Counted from the first letter of the stretch, positions 1 to 11,050 are shown. The stretch is DNA of 64,000 nucleotides from Brassica napus (GCF_020379485.1 NC_063449.1:34593473-34657472), one strand, 5' to 3'. A program made the numbers and translations. Notes: generated by a model from the sequence alone, not told the origin.

Positions 1-140
1 ACCCAGCCGTGTCGTATATGTGTAACTCAACCTTACCCCAAACATACCCTAGAATCGTAAAATGTTTATATAACTCAGTCGTATCGATTAGTATAAATCA
101 GCCGTTACAATATTATAACTCAGCCATACCTCAAACATAC
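1..140. repeat. Dispersed 'AACTCAGCCGTA'-like motif cluster, left
   Basis: Several degenerate copies of a roughly 12-bp motif (aactcagccgta and variants such as aactcagtcgta, aatcagccgtta, aactcagccata) lie in AT-rich DNA. More copies occur at 495-545 and in a second cluster at 1351-1545, so the motif brackets the small decayed gene at 698-1258. Short clustered motifs on both sides of a transposase-like gene suggest subterminal binding sites of a transposon, but no terminal repeats or target duplication were found here. Confidence 0.5.
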
Positions 141-423
141 CCTAGAATCAAAAAAAAAAAAATGTTTATACTTTAAAATGTTAAATTGAAACTCCAATTA
201 TAAATTTGAAGTGAATATATAATCAACTGAATGTGTTTTCTTTATTGAATTTACGAGTTTAGAATCAATCATGATCTTGAGGTATATGTTATCTTACAAT
301 TACTCATAAACTTAACTGATATATATAAGGTGTGAGCATAATTCAAAACTCATAAACTATTATTGTGTTATTTATTATGAATTTTTGTTTCTATAATATT
401 TCTTGCACCATAAATCCAAATTT

Positions 424-486
424 CAAACCTAAAAACCCAAAAAAGCAAACCTAAACCCTAAATAAGCAACCCTAAACCCTAAACCC
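424..486. repeat. Interstitial telomere-like (AAACCCTA) motifs
   Basis: Four or more imperfect aaaccctaaa units lie about 210-270 bp upstream of the ATG at 698. In plants such sites are called telo boxes when they sit in promoters. Here they may equally be degenerate interstitial telomeric repeats. Confidence 0.5.
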
Positions 487-697
487 CATTTACTAAGTCA
501 GTCGTAAATTTTAAAGTAACTTAACCGTAAAGTGTAACTTAATCTTGACGTTTGGCGGGAAAAAGATAATTGATTCTTGGGAAATTTTAACTCGAGACGT
601 TTGATGTTCTGTACCTCTCTATATATTGTCTCCTCTCTTACACCTTTCTCTCTCTAGATAAAACCTAAACAATATCTCTCTATCCCCATCAAAAGTT

Positions 698-1258
698 ATG
701 CCGATTCTTTCTGGTTATTCAACGATGTTAGAGAACAGTGTCAATGCGATACTAAGCTCTGCAAATCGTGAAAACCTTCCTCTTCTATACCCTGGTCCGG
801 GAGAATTGCTTGACACAACCAGTACTATATGGTTCAAATTTTTAAGTCATCTCTCCCTCGTCATCCCGTTGATTCTTGCAGAAGGATGTGTTCATGATTG
901 ACCGACATACCGCGCCATTCCCGATCATTTTAAGGAACGCTGGTTTCTTCAACTCACTGTAAGAACTGTTTGTCCAGTTAAAATGACAACATAGCGTCGC
1001 TGAGTTATTTTTATTTTGTGTTCTCAACAATTTTGTAATCTTTTTTGTTGTATCGCAAAAATACGTGGGATCGAAGGCATAATTTGACACTTTGGACACA
1101 TTTTAATCTTGTGGCCAGAACGCTATTTCATTGCCAGATGCACCATTTGAAGAGAACTTGGGCAAACGAAGGCGACAAGCCTCTGTGGATGTTAACAAGA
1201 GTTTGGTGTGATCTCGTCCACATGTTTGAAGAGTTTGGTCCTTACAATTTTGGTTTCT
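698..1258 (+). pseudogene. Decayed Ptta/En-Spm (Transposase_24-like) protein remnant
   Basis: The first part begins at ATG 698 after a CT-rich leader. It reads in frame to a TGA at 899-901, beyond which the frame continues as PTYRAIPDHFKERWFLQLT up to a possible GT donor near 960. The second part, near 1060-1258, reads TWDRRHNLTLWTHF, then MHHLKRTW and GDKPLWM. The order I-P..-KERWF / W-D / MHHLKRTW / KP-W resembles the short DNA-associated domain of plant Ptta/En-Spm 'Transposase_24' proteins. The in-frame stop and the absence of a clear acceptor before the second part argue for decay. The assignment rests on motif spacing only. Confidence 0.4.
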
Positions 1259-1350
1259 GAAAGTGATGCCTTGTCTGTATTTTGATTCTGATAATTTCGG
1301 TTCTTGAATGTAAACATGTCGAATTCAAATTTCTTTTATATTAAGTACTA

Positions 1351-1545
1351 TAACTCAGCCATAATGTGAATATAATTCAGCCGTATCTGTTAAAATAACT
1401 CAGCCAGAACGTATAAGGTAACTCAGCTGTGAATGTTAATTAAACATAAACCCAGCCATAAGTGACCGAAACTCAGCCGTTATTAAACTAATGATAATTC
1501 ATCCATAGTAAAACATAGCCAAAACCCAACTGTGAATGTTAATAT
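1351..1545. repeat. Dispersed 'ACTCAGCCGT' motif cluster, right
   Basis: At least six degenerate copies (aactcagccataa, aattcagccgta, aactcagccagaa, aactcagctgtga, aacccagccataa, aactcagccgtta) lie in 200 bp. They match the cluster at 1-140 on the other side of the decayed gene. Confidence 0.5.
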
Positions 1546-1977
1546 AATACATTTCTAATGGGACGTTTCCGCTTGCTTGATTGGACTGAGTTGTCGATTA
1601 ATTATGGTGTGTGTGGAAAATTCGGCTCAAACATAATATCAAAGCTAATTATTAAGAGTTTGAAATACACGGCTGCCACACATGTGTCGAGGGATTTACA
1701 ATATCGAGACATTTAAATATTATTATATTAAATAAAAAGAAAATAAGTAAACGACGTCGTTTCATCATGTCGTCTTCTTACTCACCCTAATTCCATTTAA
1801 TTCCATTTTGAATCTGAAATTGTTTTGAGAATCAAAATGTCTTCTTCATCCTGCGTTTCAAGAAATTCTTACAGACGACGTTTGAATGCGGAAAGAGGAA
1901 CGCCGAAACAATGTTGGTGTGGTGAACCATGTTACATTTCTACATCTGGAACCGCTACAATAGGCCTGGCATTTTAC

Positions 1978-2130
1978 CCGGACCCGAAGACCCGACCCGG
2001 AACCGACCTGAAAATACAGGTTCGGGTCCGGAACCGGAACCGAGAATTTTACCCTATTGGGTCTAAAGATGGAGGACCCGTGAGTAGCAGGTTCGGGTCC
2101 AGAACCGACCCGGGACCCGATCGGGTATTT
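1978..2130. repeat. hAT left subterminal repeats
   Basis: Repeated gacccg / ggttcgggtcc / aaccg motifs in both orientations directly inside the left terminal repeat. Such arrays are transposase-binding sites in hAT elements. They extend the exon 1 reading frame artificially to 2133. Confidence 0.75.
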
Positions 2131-2875
2131 TAAAAACCGAAAGTCGGTAGACTTAATTAGTCTTGAAACCAGATATAACCTTTAGTCCTTTACACTTTCC
2201 CTCGTGTATTGTTTCCATTAGCCAAAAAAACGATTGAGAAAAGGAAATTGGAGTATATAAACCATAAATCCTAAAATCAATCAAGCAGATTACAAACTGG
2301 AATCAGAAAATCCAGTGTATTCTTTTCCATCAGAGACGTCTAGAAATCGATCTCAGGTAACCCTAATTCCTTTTTTTTTTGAGTTTACTCAAGTCGAGCT
2401 TGACTTGATGTGTAATTGCGTATAATTGTTTTTTGATTGAGTTTGTTGTTCAAAATTGTTGTTCTGTCCTATCCTTTTCGTTCGATTTTTTTTTTGGATC
2501 AAAATTCGAGTTTGCTTATGTTTTTGTTCAAGTTCGACAATCGACATGACTTTTGTTTGACTTTGACTTGATCTCCTTTCTGTGCCTTGCTGGCTTGCTT
2601 TGTCTCTATATGTTTAAAACTTTTAAGTTATTATGGTTGCTACTCTTTGTCGATTACAGGGGATCAAAGACACGTAACTTGAAGTGATTATGCTGTTTTT
2701 CTGTTGATTCTTATTAATTCATAATAATATTTTATATTGAGCCATGAAAGAGTTATAGTTTGTACTTTGTTCTATTTTTTTCCCTCGACTTATGCTTAAT
2801 TTCTTTTGATGTTTTCATTCTTGTTTGGCATGCTATGATATGAACTTATGTTGTGGCTTTTGTTTTGTATTGTAG

Positions 2876-5178
2876 ATGGCGTCTTGTGATAATCCAGATG
2901 GAATAGATGAACATAATTATGGTGGTGATGATAATTCAGATAGTTCAACTGCAGATGAAGCTCAGACTCCAAGAACTCGTACTAAAGGAAAACGTAAAGA
3001 AGCAGAGGATGGCAGTGGTTCAAAGTCAAGAAAGAAGAGCAAAACTACATCATGGGTTTGGAACCATTTCACCAGGAAGAAAGATGACTGCGACAAAGCT
3101 TGTTGCAGCCACTGTGGCAAAGAAATGTCATGTCCAAGCAAATCTGGAACTTCTAACATGAGGAAGCATTTGAATTTAGCATGCAAGGGTTACCATGTGT
3201 GGCTAGCTGCGAACAAATTTAAGAAAGATGGTCCTGAAGATGATAGTGGTAATGTCAACTTGTGTAAGGTATCAGACACTGTTGTTAGGGAAGCTACAAA
3301 CGAGATGATGGTCATAGGAGAATTACCTTTATCCTGGGTAGAGGGTTTGGCTTGGAGACATTTCACTGATAAGATAAAGCTCGGCAATCCGCATTCTCGG
3401 AGAACTGCAACACGCGACATTGTTGAGATTTATGTGCAAAAGAAAGAGGCCATGAAGAAGCTACTCGAGGAGAACAAGCAGCGACTCTCTCTGACTACTG
3501 ATATATGGATTGCTCCTCATACTGGTGCTAGTTACATGGTCATTACAGCCCACTTCATTGACTCCTGGTGGCAGTTAAAGAAGCTGATTATAGGATTCAA
3601 GAATGTGTATGACCACAAAGGAGCAACGATCTCTAAGGCTCTTCTTGAATGCTTAGAAGAATGGGGCATCAAGAGAGTGTTCAGCATCACCGTCGATAAT
3701 GCCACTGCTAACGGTTCAGCGCTGAGAAGGTTTAAGGAAAGTTTTATGGAAAATGGAGCTGATGCACTGGTTTTAGGAGGTCGTTACCTGCATCTTCGGT
3801 GTGCAACACACATTCTGAATCTGGTTGTGAAAGAAGGTCTGCTAGAGGTTGACAACAATATAGATGCCATTAGAAATGGCATTTACTTTGTGAGGTCTTC
3901 TACACAGAGACAAATATCCTTCGGATGCTGTGTTGAGTCAGGAAAGATTCAAAGAGGAAGCTTACCTTTGGATGTGAGAACAAGATGGAACTCCACATAT
4001 CTGATGCTAGAACAGGCGATGAAGTTTAAAGTGGCCTTTGACAAAATGGAAGCTGAAGACAGGCCCTATAACGACTACTTCAATCAAATAGTGGATGGGG
4101 AAAAGCGCATTGGACCACCAACAAAAGAAGATTGGGAAGCTGTTAATAGGTTAGTGCAGTTCTTAATCATCTTTTACAAAGCTACATTAGTTTTGTCAGC
4201 CTCAAATACAGCCTGTGCACATAAACTATATCATGCAATCTACACTGTCACAAGGAACATTAGTTTATTAAGCATAACTCCAGGCCCTGATGAAATATTA
4301 AGGTCTAAGGCTGCTGCGATGAATCGGAAATTAGGAAAGTATTGGTCTCCATTTGTTGAGAATGTTGAGATGAATAAGATGATCATTGTCGCTGGTGTTC
4401 TTGATCCAACCAAGAAGATGAAGTTTGTAGTTAAGTGTTTCGAGAAATTGTATGGAGTAGGCAGTGTTGAGGTTACACTTTTGACTAATGAGACAGAAGA
4501 CATCTTGAGAAGTTTGTTTGATGAGTATAATGAGGCTTCTGGTGGTCAGTCTGTTCATAGTCAGTCTCAGTCTCATGGAACTTCATCTCAGTCCCAAGAA
4601 CAATTTGTAGAAGAAGTATCTCAGCAAACCGTACTTGGGAATGGACTAGCTTATGAAAGCATGAGTGACATCTACTTTGAGCTTGTGAATGAAGCAGGGG
4701 TTCAAGAAAAAACAGATGAGCTGGATATGTATTTGAAAGAGAGTGTGGAGTACCCAAAATTAATTGATTGTACTGAGTATGATGTACTCTCATGGTGGAA
4801 GCTTAACAGTCCTAAGTTTCCAGTTCTCTCAAGAGTAGCCAGAGATGTACTTGCAATGCAAGTGTCTTCAGTAGCTTCCGAATCAGCCTTCAGCACAAGT
4901 GGGCGTGTCTTAGACCCAAGCAGAAGCTGCTTGACACATTTTATGATATAAGTCTTGATGTGCACAGAGCAGTGGCTCAAATGTGAGATTAAATTCAAAG
5001 GAAAAGGAATCATAAAGAAGGAACAAATGCTTTCTGAGTTAGAGAATCAAGATGAGCTTATGAGAGGTAATCAAGTCTACTAGCTTTATTTACTTTATGC
5101 ATTTTACTTTGGATTACTAATCCTGACTTCTTCCATTTTTATTTTGTAGAATTTGAACCTATTTTCAAAAAGGTCTAG
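2876..5178 (+). pseudogene. hAT transposase (BED finger + dimerisation domain), late nonsense codon
   Basis: ATG at 2876 follows directly on the acceptor of a 519-bp leader intron (2357-2875). The protein has an acidic N-terminus, basic GKRKEAEDGSGSKSRKKSK, and a BED zinc finger near residues 55-105 (C-x2-C of CSHCGKE, then H...C of MRKHLNLAC). The hAT core follows (RLSLTTDIW, SITVDNATANGSALRRF, RWNSTYLMLEQA). The C-terminal dimerisation domain has SSVASESAFSTSGRVLDP. A TAA at 4949-4951 ends the 691-residue frame inside this domain, but the same frame continues for 38 codons (VLMCTEQWLKCEIKF...). It then splices cleanly at 5067-5149 to end EFEPIFKKV at 5176-5178. This looks like a recent point nonsense in an otherwise intact transposase. 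The shortened protein might still be made. Confidence 0.85.
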
Positions 5179-5624
5179 TAAGTGTTTTGTGCTTGTATTT
5201 ATCAAATTTGAACCTATTTTTTGCTCTCGAGTATCATTCTCTTATACATTATTTATTGCTAATGTTCAGATGATCTGATGACGTTTGGATTTTGGAGTCT
5301 TGGACGTTGGACTTGGTCTGGAACTTCATTGCTTCAGTTGCAAACTGGCTTTTATTTTTATGTTTTTGGATTGATGATCACTTCTCTGTTCTGTTGTTTT
5401 ATCTTTGATAATTGATACTTTGATACTTGAGTGTTGAGAGTATGATATTATGATCTCTGTTTTTCTTTTGTGTGTTTTGAATGGCAACTTGATCAGGTTT
5501 TATATTTATTAGTTATGATTATGGTAATATGGTTACTGCACTACTGCAGGTTTTCAGATTGTATTTTGTTATGGTTATTGCTCGTTTTCAAAATTTCAGG
5601 TTTGGCGGTCGGGTAAAATTAAAG

Positions 5625-5953
5625 ATTCATGGGTACAAGTAGATCCGAAACACATATTTTAGACCCAAGAATATATAGAACCGACCCGAAAAAATCAGGA
5701 ACCGACCCGAAAATGTGCCATCTACCCGAACATGGACCCGAGATACTTGGACCCGACCTGAAACATTAAAGAACCGAAAAAAAATCGGGTATTAATGGGT
5801 ACAAGAAAAATGGACCCGAACCAACCCGGACCCGACAAGACCCGACCCGGAACCGACCCGAATTTTTAAAAGTACCTATGTGGGTCCAAATCTCCAGGAC
5901 CCGAAGGACCCGGACCCGAAAAGAACCGACCCGAACCCGACCCGAGGACCCGG
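5625..5953. repeat. hAT right subterminal repeats
   Basis: Dense acccgacccg, ggacccg and gaaccgacccg motifs, more than twenty in about 330 bp, mirror the left subterminal array and lie just inside the right terminal repeat. Confidence 0.8.
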
Positions 5954-6315
5954 ATGCCCAGGCCTACGCTACAAATCAAGAAAGATTGTACTATTGCTGC
6001 GGAAAATGATATAATAAGGTTCGTTTTGGTTCTTATTTCGCATGTTCTGTAACGTAATACTTAGATCTGGTTATATTGTGAAAACATAGACATTTATTCA
6101 AATGGGCGGATGAGTGTTTGGTTGAAGAGGTTGAGGATATAAAATCACTGATAAGTGGCATGAACAAAGACATCTCGGAATTCAGACTTAACGTTGATCA
6201 GTTGGAGAAAGAGATTGAAGTAATGAAGACGGCGTCTGAGGGATTTTATTCAAAATCAAACACAAAATCAAACATAAAAAAGAGAATGTGTGACAAATTG
6301 CCTTTGTTAAAATAA

Positions 6316-6723
6316 GTAAGTTATAATCATCAATCCAATAGCTAACTATTGTGAGATGTGGTTTGAATCATATCATGTGGATCATGTCACTAGAGTTTTA
6401 TCTTATTTGGTACTCAAGTTTTTTATATGTGATTATTGATTAAGAAGAGATTCATTGTTAAATACATGTTAATCAATATTTCTATACAATACTAATGAAT
6501 ACTACAATGGCCATGTTGGTCTCAAAACTAAAGATCATGTTGTTGAGAAGTTGTTTGAAATGATATGTACCGCTTGATCACAGTTCTATATAGGATAACC
6601 TAGGTGTTAATCACATTGCATTATCAACTAAACACTGGAATTATGTACTATTAGCAAAGTTTTTTTAGTGATGTTTTTCATTTGTGGCATCAACATAGCA
6701 AGGATGAGATAGAGTATTTTCAG
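6316..6723. other. Intergenic, no gene seen
   Basis: AT-rich DNA between the GRF zinc-finger gene and the DUF789 remnant. No coding similarity or repeat recognised. Confidence 0.5.
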
Positions 6724-7823
6724 GCTTGGTGATCTATGGGACTGCTATGACGAGCTTAGTGTGTATGGCTTCGGATCACAAGTCGACTTAAAAAATGGAG
6801 AAATCGTGTCCATGTTAGCTTCATTATCAATCAGTTGTATTTGTGGTTTGACAACAAAAATGTTCATGGCAGATTTCTAGATGTTTAGGACGATATTTGT
6901 GTTGCAGGAAAGATAATGAAGTGGTTTAGTCTGAGAGTGGTAACGGTTGGAGTGATAGTGAGAGCGAGATGTTGTTGTCAAGATCTAAGAGCAATGATTC
7001 AAGAAAAGCATGGGGGTGTTGCTTTCTTTGAAGATTTTGATCCATATGGCATGCTATCTATCGCCACGAGATAGACTTGATTACCTTGACTTTTAAGTTC
7101 ATTGAAATAGATCCACCATACAAGCGGTTCCCTTACCAAACAAGGTTCTCTTCTCTTCCTTGATCCTTAAGTAACCACTCTCTTTTTTATGTTTGATTTT
7201 GAATCAAAGTCTGCTTGATTCTTCTTCTTCAGATAAACGAACTGGCTGAGAAGTATCCTGGACTTATGACCTTAGGGAGTGTCGATATGTCTCATGCAAG
7301 TTGGATGGCTGTTACGTGGTAAGCAAGCAATCATGAGTTAGTACAATTCTTGAACTATTGGATTGATAAGTGTGATTGTTTTATGAACTAGGTATCCGAT
7401 ATATCACAGTCCAACCTGCAAGAACGAGAAAGATTTGACGACATGCTTCTCAACTTATCATACATTGTCTTCCTCTTTTCAAGGTATGTATGATCTATCC
7501 CTGCTTACTGATGTATAAAACAAGAACAGTTTCTGTTTTGTTTAACGAATTCAAGTTCTGCAGATAATGTGGTGGAAGGAGATGATAGCAACACCGAAAG
7601 CAAGGAAGAGACAGAGTGTTGTGAAGAATCTGTTGTGAATAAGAGGATCACATTGCCTCTATTTGGTTTGGCTACTTACAAGATGCAAGGAGATCTTTGG
7701 GGAAAGACAGAGTTTCACCAGGATCGGTTGTTTTACCTTCAGAGCACTGAGGATTCATGGTTGATCACCATGACTTTTACTTCTTCATCAACTCCAACTT
7801 TTAAGACCTTACCCTTTCTCTAA
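6724..7823 (+). pseudogene. DUF789 protein gene (At1g73210-like), frame-broken
   Basis: Four exon-like blocks carry the DUF789 signature in order. The blocks are 6724-7144 (LGDLWDCYDELSVYGFGS...), 7233-7318 (INELAEKYPGLMTLGSVDM then ASWMAVTW), 7392-7483 (YPIYHSP, EKDLTTCFSTYHTLSSSFQ) and 7564-7823 (DNVVEGD..., LPLFGLATYKMQGDLW, STEDSWL, stop). Exons 2-4 join cleanly in phase at GT-AG introns. The first block does not stay open: DELSVYGFG, WFDNKNVHGRFLDV, GWSDSESEM and VAFFEDFDPYGML fall in different frames separated by stops, and the N-terminal exon was not found. The family's function is unknown. Position next to TIP3;1 fits At1g73210. It could be a gene with sequence errors, but several frame changes favour a pseudogene. 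Confidence 0.75.
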
Positions 7824-8795
7824 ACCTTGAAAACCCATAACATTTTTTTCGTTTTTTTTCCTGTTGCTGCTGCTTCTGGCTCGTTGCGCTATTTTAGATA
7901 GGAACCGCCATGGCGAGTTTTTTCCCCTGTTGGAACTTGCAAGCCAAGGAAGTAGCTAAGAAGAAACAGAGTTTTTTTTTTCCGTTTTTTTAGTGTTACT
8001 GTGATGAGAAACAAGAATGTTTTGTTCTTGAGTGAGACCATGTAAATTAAGCTGTTACTCTTGTACTTCTCTTCTTCTTTCTTTCTGTTTGGTTTTCTAA
8101 TTGAATCTGTAACAGAGGACTCTGTTTTGTAGTTTTCTTTCTAAGTATATAAATATCTGTCTTCTTGGATGTCGGTAAGAGGAAAGAAAAGATAAAACTT
8201 TGTTTTTGGTAGATTTGATAAGTCCTTTTGTTTGTTTTGTTAAAAAAAAATATATTTAATGTTAAATGATTGATGACAACTTTTGTCTGTACCATGTTTA
8301 TTTGCTGCATTACTTGGATAACTTTTCTGCTGGGTTTGTGTATTCATCTGATCATTTTGCTTGTGGTCTTGCATGCTGCTTAGAAGAATCGATAATAAGG
8401 ATTATGATCAATTGAATTTTACCTTTGCATATGAATCAAAGGGATTATTAAAAGGTACAAACACAGCTCCGGAAAATGGTGGATCTAAGTGGGAAGTCAA
8501 TCCTGAAGAACTTTGGATCTGAAAGTTTGGATGTAATCCCTTGATCTCATTAAGCTTACGTAAAGAGGATATATACAGTAAGTTGTTACAAGAGATATTA
8601 TTCATCTCCCTATATTTCCGTAACTACTTTGACTAAGTACAACATAGTTAGAATACTGGAATATTCATTCTTTTAGGATTATGGTGTGATTAATAGACTC
8701 TGAAAGCAGAAAAAGAGTTCCTTTTTCCTCCGCTCTTTTAGTATCTTAGACCGTCTCTGTTTCATAGCTGTGGAATGCAATTACTTTGTCAATAG
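7824..8795. other. Intergenic, no gene seen
   Basis: The 3' flank of the DUF789 remnant with T-rich and CT-rich stretches, then AT-rich sequence. Short open frames on either strand have no recognisable similarity. Confidence 0.5.
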
Positions 8796-8996
8796 GAGTC
8801 ACGGGGCTTTGAGGTACACATGAAGCCGCACCATCTGATCGAACTATGGTTTGGCTTCACAAGCATGTCCGATATTGAACTCGACCTTGTCTCATCTGTT
8901 GAACACAATATCACAAACAGCCATGTTGCTATGTTCTTGATGAACTGGTGTAAAGTAAACCCTTGCCCCTCTTCTGTTTCTAAAGGAACTATATAA
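8796..8996 (+). pseudogene. Remnant frame, perhaps the At1g73200-type SMP/TEX2-like gene
   Basis: One frame stays open from 8796 to a TAA at 8994-8996 and reads GFEVHMKPHHLIELWFG followed by FTSMSDIELDLVSSVEHN. The residue mix looks like real coding sequence, not chance. No start or splice partner is visible. In the Arabidopsis order a lipid-binding SMP/TEX2-like protein (At1g73200) lies between TIP3;1 and DUF789, exactly here, so this is plausibly its last surviving exon. The identity rests on position and a weak memory of the family, not on an alignment. Confidence 0.35.
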
Positions 8997-9195
8997 AGAC
9001 AAAATCTCTTAGCTTAGGATATTGTTGTATCCCATGTACATATATGGTGAAAATATCAAAAGATATCCTCTAGACATCTTTCCTTATTCATATTATCACA
9101 ACATCAAAACAAAGATTCTATGCAAAGTGATTTTACACATACAAAGAAAGCTTGAACATGGACAAGCAGCAGCCAGACCAAGAGGACTGTCTCAT

Positions 9196-10157
9196 CTAGT
9201 AATCTTCAGGAGCCAAGGGCTGGTGGGTGGGGTGCGTAGGTGGCTCAGTAGGTATGACCATGTACTCATATATAAGAGCAGCTAAAGCACCACCAATGAA
9301 TGGTCCAACCCAGTAGATCCAATGGTCATCCCATCTCCATCCAACCAACGCTGGACCAAAGGCTCTAGCTGGATTCATTGACGCACCAGAGAACGGCCCA
9401 CCCACCAAGATGTTTGCCCCAACTATGAGTCCTACCGCAAGTGGTCCTATAACCCCAAGGCTTCCACGCTTTGGATCAATCAAAGTAGAGTAAACGACGT
9501 ATACTAGGCCAAACGTTAAGATGATCTCCAAAATGAGTCCATTAACTGCACCAACACCTGATGCTACACGGAAACCCACTGGTCTCTGCATGAACACAAA
9601 CTCTTAAACCTTTGCAACACAATATACTAACTCACATCATATATATATGATATTAATTAGTCTTACCATGCCGTTTGTGGAAAGCCTCAACAATAGACAA
9701 GCGAGGATGGCTCCAAGAAGCTGAGCTATCCAGTAGTATATGGCACGGATCGCAGAAAGTCTGCCTCCAATAAGAGCACCAAACGTGACGGCAGGGTTAA
9801 CGTGTCCACCAGAGACATTGATGGCTGCTGAGACAGCAGCGAACAGAGCAAAGGCATGAGCTAACGCTACTAATACCAGTCCCCCTGGTGTGTTTGTCCC
9901 TGCATGCGCGGCATGGCTCCAATACAACTTATCTGAGATTAAAAACTTACAATTCCCAAGTCATATTCACATAAGCAAAAGACTCAAAACATAGAGAAGG
10001 GTGAGTGTTACGAACCGAGAGAGAGGATAGAGCCTTCAGCTGCAAAGACAAAGACAAAAGTGGAGAGGAACTCAGCTAAAGTGGCTCTAATGGAGTCAGG
10101 GTGTGTAGCCTCGTCGGCCCTACCAAAAGCGTATGCTCTATGAGCTGATGTTGCCAT
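9196..10157 (-). CDS. TIP3;1: Tonoplast intrinsic protein TIP3;1 (alpha-TIP) aquaporin
   Basis: A water channel of the protein-storage vacuole membrane in seeds. Three exons: 10016-10157, 9667-9932 and 9196-9585, joined by GT-AG introns in phases 1 and 0, give 265 residues (TIP3;1 of Arabidopsis is about 268). It starts [20 protein letters not shown]. Both NPA pore motifs are present ([12 protein letters not shown] and [10 protein letters not shown]), with six hydrophobic membrane spans and the ending HQPLAPEDY typical of alpha-TIP. No frame break or missing pore residue was seen, so it should be functional. The upstream region carries RY (CATGCA) and ABRE (ACGTGTC) sites, fitting ABI3/FUS3- and ABA-driven seed expression. 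It is co-directional with eIF2A. Confidence 0.95.
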
Positions 10158-10298
10158 TACAATCACAACGCTCTGAATTAACAAGGATGTGAGAAGAAGA
10201 AAGATAGACGTGAGAAGAGAGAGATAGAGACAGAGAGCTTAAAAGAAGCGAAGTTGAAGTAAAGGAGGACAGATGTGAGACTTGAGTATCCTGAGATG

Positions 10299-10322
10299 GA
10301 CACGTAGCCTTGATTGCATGCA
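10299..10322 (-). promoter_or_regulatory. ABRE plus RY seed-specific module of TIP3;1
   Basis: Read on the minus strand, about 140-165 bp upstream of the TIP3;1 ATG, a palindromic TGCATGCA (RY element, 10315-10322) is followed by ACGTGTC (ABRE, 10299-10305). This pairing is typical of maturation-phase seed genes bound by B3 factors (ABI3, FUS3) and bZIPs. Confidence 0.7.
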
Positions 10323-10497
10323 TTTTTACTTAACCATCATGACTTCAAACTAAGAAGTTTGTGTTCGTGCATATCATTAACTTCCTCCTGCCTCCTTATC
10401 TTCTCAAGGTAAGTTTTTGGACAAACCGTAAGGTTCGAGTTTTATAACTACATGTCCTCGTGTGCGTGTTTGTCTCTCTCTGTGTATTGTGCTGACG

Positions 10498-10514
10498 ATG
10501 CATGCATGTATGCC
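10498..10514. promoter_or_regulatory. Second RY-element cluster upstream of TIP3;1
   Basis: gatgcatgcatgtatgc contains overlapping CATGCATG RY cores about 340 bp upstream of the TIP3;1 start. It agrees with the closer RY/ABRE pair in predicting seed-specific control. Confidence 0.6.
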
Positions 10515-10519
10515 AAATA

Positions 10520-11050
10520 GGTAGATTGATCAGAATCTTAGACCATTTTTGCTGTATTTTTTCTTTAAAATATAAAAACTTTATAATAGAAATTACTCAG
10601 ATATGTGTAAAATAACATTCTCCTACTTCATCTAGATATATAAGAAAATAATAATGCTATTATAGAAGAAAATGTAAAAAGATTTAAAAATGATTGTAAT
10701 ACAAAGTTTGATGATTGTCTTTAAGATTGACCGGTAGCCTAATGTTGCAACATATTCTTCAGAGTCATATTTCTGTTGGAAAAGAACGCTCAACACATTA
10801 GCAATTTGAACACAAATCATAAAGTTTCAAAAAGATAGTGACATTTAAAGTAACCAAATTTTTGTTTATGTCAAACAATGTTCTTGTATTTTTTGAAGCA
10901 GTGATCCTTAGTTTTCCTCCTGATTACATCTTAGGCTTCTTCTGATTTTGGCTGGTTAACACAACTGACAAAAACGTTTTCAAGAAGAAAAAAACAGGAA
11001 TCTCAAAACCGTCTTCACTGAATCTGATATATTGGTTGTGACTTCTTCAA
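10520..11050. other. TIP3;1 upstream / eIF2A downstream spacer
   Basis: AT-rich DNA between the TIP3;1 promoter and the eIF2A stop codon. No further gene or repeat was seen. Confidence 0.5.

Larger units (their letters stand above)
1961..5966 (+). mobile_element. hAT transposon, 4,006 bp, with 8-bp target duplication
   Basis: The element begins taggcctggcat and ends atgcccaggccta, which are inverted repeats of about 12 bp differing by one base. It is flanked on both sides by the perfect 8-bp direct repeat cgctacaa (1953-1960 and 5967-5974), the hAT target-duplication length. Subterminal regions are crowded with ACCCGACCCG/GGTTCGGGT motifs in both orientations. One transposase gene (2876-5178) lies inside, preceded by an intron in the leader (2357-2875). 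Ends, duplication and transposase all agree, so the boundaries are exact. It is inserted in exon 1 of the GRF zinc-finger gene. Confidence 0.93.
1837..6315 (+). pseudogene. GRF-type zinc-finger gene split by a hAT transposon
   Basis: Exon 1 starts at ATG 1837 (MSSSS...) and reaches the zinc-finger half GTPKQCWCGEPC before it is cut at 1960. Coding sequence resumes at 5975 with QERLYYCC. A donor at 6019 and an acceptor at 6089 remove a 71-bp intron. Exon 2 (6090-6315) reads HLFKWADE followed by a predicted coiled coil (EEVEDIKSLISGMNKDISEF...) and a stop. The CWCGE...YYxC...HLFKWADE order is that of plant zf-GRF proteins, presumed nucleic-acid binding. Besides the insertion, the frame breaks by one base between YYCC and ENDII just before the intron, so excision alone would not restore the frame. 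The ATG at 1837 is preferred because earlier codons in frame are not ATG. Confidence 0.75.
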
